Positions 5,005 to 6,999 of a DNA stretch of 6,999 nucleotides are shown here, one piece after another. Source of the DNA: Desulfobacterales bacterium (GTDB lineage Bacteria > Desulfobacterota > DSM-4660 > Desulfatiglandales > Desulfatiglandaceae); the NCBI GenBank assembly GCA_027061865.1, contig JAMOVZ010000367.1, positions 1-6,999 of the forward strand, given 5' to 3'. The translations under genes were made by a program, and so were the position numbers. Position 1 is the first letter of the stretch; each line of letters starts with the position of its first letter. The notes beneath the pieces were generated by a model. That model saw only the letters and a list, made by a program, of their open reading frames with translations, ran no database searches and was not told where the DNA came from.

Positions 5005-6999
5005 CTAGTTCATACTGAAGCTCGGCACCTGGGGGAGCTTTATCCACTTGTTGAAATGGAAAGTATAATTGCCCGTCTTGGTGGGCTTGATCTTTCGATA
5101 AACCACATTGCCATGCTCATCCACTTCTTTGATAACAATTCTCTTGTCAAGCACCGCGGTCCACTTACCCACGTAGAGAAAGGTGTATGGTTGTTCATGA
5201 GCTATTATCTCGTGGAGCCTGTGGCAATATTCCACTTGTCTTTCATGATCATATTCCTGCCTGATCTTTATGATTAATCTGTCCGCCTCCGGATTACTGA
5301 ATCCAACAAAATTGAGTTGGTATGGGCCGGTCTGGCTTGAATGCCAGATCTGGTAAAGATCCGGCTCTATGCCCATCTGCCATCCCAAGATCACTGCGTC
5401 AAAATCCAACTTATTGATCCTCTCTTGGATAAATACGGACCATTCCAATATATCGGTCCTCACATCAATGCCCAGCTTTCTCCAGGAATCCTGTGCAATG
5501 GCCAAAATGGCCTTTCGAATATCATTGCCGCTGTTTGTGATTAAGGTAAACTCAAGCCTTTTGCCATTTTTCACCAACCAGCCCTGCCCGTCCCTTTTCC
5601 AGCCTGCCTCTTCGAGTAGTTTGAGGGCTCCTTCCGGGTCATAGGGAAGAGGTCTCACCGAGCGATTGTAATAGTCTGTCTGCTTCGCAAATGGACCAGT
5701 TATACGCTCGGCTTGGCCGTAGAGCACAAACCTGATAATCTTTTCCACATCAATGGCCATACCAAGTGCCACCCGCACCCTGCGGTCATCAAAGGGTTTG
5801 CGCCTCATGTTATAACCGATGTAAGTGTAACCAAATGAAATGCCAGAAAAGCTCTGAAACCTGGGGTCTTTTCTGAGCCTTTCTACTTGGTGGGGTTGCA
5901 CCCCATAGGAATCAATGGTCCCAGCATAAAACTCCATCTCCTGGGTAAGAAGATCAGGAATCACCCGGAAGACATATTCCTTGTAATTGGGGGGGCCTTC
6001 CCAGTAGCCGTCAAAACGCTCAAGCAAAATATATTGGTCAGCCTTCCACTCCTTGAACTCAAAGGGACCACAGCCAATGGGATGCCGATTAAACCTGCTC
6101 TGCCTGATAGTGAATTTCTCTGGATCAAGGCCTCTTTCGACGGCCTCCTTATTTAACGCCTCCCTGTTCAGCAGGTGCTCAGGGATAATCCCCATGGCCC
6201 AGGTGCCAAGGGCAGGAGAATAAAGGCGTTTGTAGACTACCTTGACTGTCAATGGATCGATCACCTCCACCCTTTTTACCGGCTCGTAGTCGGAAATCCT
6301 TGGCGAAAGGTTCCTTGGATCCATAATGGCCTCAAAGGTAAACTTCACATCCCTTGCTGTCACAGGGTGGCCGTCATGGAATTTGACCCCTTTCCTCAAG
6401 TAGAAAACAATCACCGGGTTGTGTTCAAAGGGCGGCAGGATGGTCCGAGCCGCCCTTGTCAACTTATCTTGTTCAAGGGGAGGCTCCAACTGAACAAAGC
6501 TCCGGGAGGGAAAGGATGAAAAATACTCGGCTCCCAACAACAGGGTCAGATTTTCAAAAAACTCCTGGTCCACTTTTTTGAGGGTGATCTTTATCCTGGA
6601 GGGAGCGTTGACCACTGCGCGGAGTTCCTTGCCTGCCGGCTGGTTCGATTTCCCGCTGGTCTTTAGCCTTTTCCTGAATCTGTTTGGAGGCAAAAGCTCC
6701 AGGCGCTCGATAAGTCGCAGGCTTTCTCTTAGGGGAGAAGGGTAATTATCAGCAGCATTCCTTGCAGATTCCAGGTAGCTAATAAGGGCTTGAGGGCCAA
6801 CCACTCCTTTCCCTGGTATGGGCCGGCCTTCATTCACATAGAAATAGGCCTCCTCGTAGATCTCCCACCGTTCAGCCACCCTGCCCCTGAAGCGTAGCTC
6901 CTCGTCCCTGTCAATCAGGCCTTCAAAGACCATTGACTCTATTTGGCTGCTTGCAGAGTCGGCCGAAAGGATGGGATTTAAAATGGCTGCATCACCAAT
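5005..6999 (-). CDS. Family-5 extracellular solute-binding protein (peptide type), 5' end outside window
   Basis: The reading frame is open to the right edge, so the start and signal peptide are missing and 664 residues are visible. The first visible residues IGDAAILNPILSADSASSQI, followed shortly by VFEGLIDRD, are the mature N-terminal region of family-5 (DppA/OppA-like) binding proteins. Further hallmarks are FYLRKGVKFHDGHPVTARDV (about 199-218), FTFEAIMDP, MGIIPEHLL (about 269-277), GCGPFEFKEW, FDGYWEG, YIGYNMRRKPFDDRRVRVAL, and PYDPEGALKLLEEAGW. The protein would capture peptides or related small ligands in the periplasm and hand them to OppB/OppC. Between the WEI strand (ending near 47) and FYLRKGV lie about 150 extra residues, making the protein longer than the usual 500-550. 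An internal ATG at 6933 is not the true start because the homologous region continues upstream of it. Ligand identity is unknown. Confidence 0.95.
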   Translation of the reverse strand: MGDAAILNPILSADSASSQIESMVFEGLIDRDEELRFRGRVAERWEIYEEAYFYVNEGRPIPGKGVVGPQALISYLESARNAADNYPSPLRESLRLIERLELLPPNRFRKRLKTSGKSNQPAGKELRAVVNAPSRIKITLKKVDQEFFENLTLLLGAEYFSSFPSRSFVQLEPPLEQDKLTRAARTILPPFEHNPVIVFYLRKGVKFHDGHPVTARDVKFTFEAIMDPRNLSPRISDYEPVKRVEVIDPLTVKVVYKRLYSPALGTWAMGIIPEHLLNREALNKEAVERGLDPEKFTIRQSRFNRHPIGCGPFEFKEWKADQYILLERFDGYWEGPPNYKEYVFRVIPDLLTQEMEFYAGTIDSYGVQPHQVERLRKDPRFQSFSGISFGYTYIGYNMRRKPFDDRRVRVALGMAIDVEKIIRFVLYGQAERITGPFAKQTDYYNRSVRPLPYDPEGALKLLEEAGWKRDGQGWLVKNGKRLEFTLITNSGNDIRKAILAIAQDSWRKLGIDVRTDILEWSVFIQERINKLDFDAVILGWQMGIEPDLYQIWHSSQTGPYQLNFVGFSNPEADRLIIKIRQEYDHERQVEYCHRLHEIIAHEQPYTFLYVGKWTAVLDKRIVIKEVDEHGNVVYRKIKPTKTGNYTFHFNKWIKLPQVPSFSMN

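Noticed and set aside
5989..5995. Second homopolymer (seven C in the message) in the binding-protein gene as a phase-variation site
   Set aside because: It encodes the ordinary Gly-Pro-Pro of a conserved-looking EGPPNYKE segment, is shorter, and has no overlapping gene or alternative frame that gives it a role.
6175..6519. Plus-strand open frame of 114 codons opposite the binding-protein gene
   Set aside because: Antisense to a clear family-5 binding protein; no recognisable domain.

Overview
The window carries a mostly intact bacterial peptide-type ABC import operon on the minus strand, two tRNA genes just downstream of it on the same strand, and the 3' end of a tyrosine-kinase gene that converges on them from the left. 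The best guess for the source is a Desulfobacterota-like (former Deltaproteobacteria) or related Gram-negative bacterium. This rests on a CpsD-type polysaccharide kinase, tRNA genes with encoded CCA ends, a family-5 binding protein with a large insert and moderate base composition. The assignment is an inference from protein style and is not proven.

Layout: bases 1-441 (+) hold the last 146 codons of a CpsD/Wzc-like tyrosine autokinase ending in a tyrosine-rich tail. Bases 442-653 are non-coding. Bases 654-729 (-) are tRNA-Glu(CTC) and 745-818 (-) are tRNA-Gln(CTG). A candidate promoter at 830-859 lies between the tRNAs and the transporter operon. From 6999 down to 885 (-) there are five genes in the classical order binding protein, permease B, permease C, ATPase D, ATPase F. 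Gaps are short and one junction is a 4-base ATGA overlap. The binding-protein gene runs off the right edge, so its signal sequence and the operon promoter lie outside the window.

How it works together: the family-5 solute-binding protein captures a peptide or similar ligand in the periplasm. It delivers the ligand to the OppB/OppC-type permease pair, and the OppD/OppF-type ATPases power import. The actual substrate cannot be read from the sequence. Both ATPases keep the C-terminal four-cysteine motif of this ABC subfamily.

No wholly new system is evident. The points worth a second look are a 60-residue insertion in OppC that looks like two extra membrane helices, a ~150-residue insertion in lobe I of the binding protein, a G9 run at the oppD/oppF junction where a one-base slip would fuse the two ATPases, and a 12-bp tandem repeat encoding the kinase's tyrosine tail.
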